Below, in pieces: positions 5,486 through 5,881 of a DNA stretch of 5,881 nt. The notes below the pieces were generated by a model. It saw only the letters and a list, made by a program, of their open reading frames with translations. It did not search any database and was not told where the DNA came from. Position 1 is the first letter of the stretch, and each line of letters starts with the position of its first letter. A program made the translations under genes and the position numbers. The stretch is from Nitriliruptoraceae bacterium (lineage in GTDB: Bacteria; Actinomycetota; Nitriliruptoria; Nitriliruptorales; Nitriliruptoraceae): contig SKTN01000335.1 of NCBI GenBank assembly GCA_007117945.1, forward strand, positions 1-5,881. Reading direction: 5' to 3'.

Positions 5486-5881
5486 GTGTCGGAACAGGCA
5501 CGCGAGGCCGCCCGCCGCATCGTGGCTGAGGTGTTCGCCGCCCCGCAGGCGGCTGCGTCGCCCACGCAGGTGGACGCTGTTGGAGCCGGCCCCGTCGGCA
5601 GGGGGGCCGGCGCGGGCGACACCGAGGAGGCTGCGAGCAGCGTGGATGACGGCCCGATCGCCCGACGGGCACGTGCGCTGGTCGCAGCGGTGTTCGATCC
5701 CGAGCCGCCGGTCGAGGCCGAACCGACCGTCGGCTCCGCCCCCGTGGCCGCGGCGTCGGGCACGGCCGAACCGGTCGCCACGTCAGACCTGACCCCTGCG
5801 CAGCGCCGGGCACGGGAGCTCGTGGAGGAGGCGGCAGCGGCGCAGGCCGCCCGGACCCGCCAGCTGGCCGGGACGCCGGCC
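5486..5881 (+). CDS. Ala-rich hypothetical protein with repeated helical motif, 3' end missing
   Basis: The frame opened by GTG after a GGAAGGAG site stays open for 132 codons to the window edge, so only the N-terminal part is seen. I do not recognise the family. The product is rich in Ala, Arg, Glu, Val and Pro, with no signal peptide or membrane segment in the visible part. A short pattern A-R-x-(I/L)-V-x-x-(V/A)-(F/A) occurs three times: A9-RRIVAEVF, A62-RALVAAVF and A109-RELVEEAA. Each is predicted to be a small amphipathic helix led by basic residues. The spacers of 53 and 47 residues are Gly/Pro/Ala-rich and probably disordered. The layout suggests repeated docking or interaction helices on a flexible chain. 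It is transcribed divergently from the SRAP gene and separate from the heme operon. No function is proposed. Confidence 0.7.
   Translation, partial: MSEQAREAARRIVAEVFAAPQAAASPTQVDAVGAGPVGRGAGAGDTEEAASSVDDGPIARRARALVAAVFDPEPPVEAEPTVGSAPVAAASGTAEPVATSDLTPAQRRARELVEEAAAAQAARTRQLAGTPA

Noticed and set aside
4324..5529. A 401-codon + strand open frame over the SRAP gene
   Set aside because: The opposite strand encodes a complete SRAP protein with all catalytic residues. The + frame has no motif and begins inside the phosphatase gene.

Overview
The window is very GC-rich bacterial DNA. It uses GTG starts, G/C-ending codons and tightly overlapping genes, which fits a high-GC actinobacterium, possibly one of the deeper lineages. 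That placement is inferred from base composition and gene content, not from a marker gene. Six coding regions are supported: five complete and one running off the right end.

Layout from left to right. Positions 1-97 hold no recognisable gene but contain several short inverted repeats. Positions 98-565 encode a small GNAT-type acetyltransferase-like protein, followed at once by a strong GC hairpin. Positions 662-4579 form a compact four-gene operon on the + strand: hemE (uroporphyrinogen decarboxylase), a 264-residue protein that looks like a shortened and active-site-degenerate ferrochelatase, hemY/cgoX (FAD-dependent porphyrinogen oxidase), and a stand-alone histidine phosphatase resembling the C-terminal domain of MutT1. 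All three junctions are 4-base stop/start overlaps (GTGA, GTGA, ATGA), so the genes are probably translationally coupled. Converging on the operon from the other strand is an SRAP-family (YedK/HMCES-type) abasic-site DNA-protein crosslinking protein (4615-5304). A roughly 180-base divergent intergenic region follows, then the start of an Ala-rich ORF (5486 to the window end) with a consensus ribosome binding site and three spaced copies of a short helical motif.

Together, hemE and hemY supply two steps of the late heme route: decarboxylation of uroporphyrinogen III to coproporphyrinogen III, then six-electron oxidation. In Gram-positive-type heme synthesis the next step is iron insertion by ferrochelatase. 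The gene between hemE and hemY occupies that slot and keeps traces of the chelatase fold, but its expected catalytic His appears to be replaced by Pro and it carries an Asp-rich tail. It is the best candidate here for something undescribed: a pseudo-ferrochelatase that may act as a scaffold, a chaperone or a regulator of heme synthesis. The other genes are ordinary housekeeping or accessory functions with intact motifs. No mobile element, CRISPR array, tRNA or rRNA was seen.
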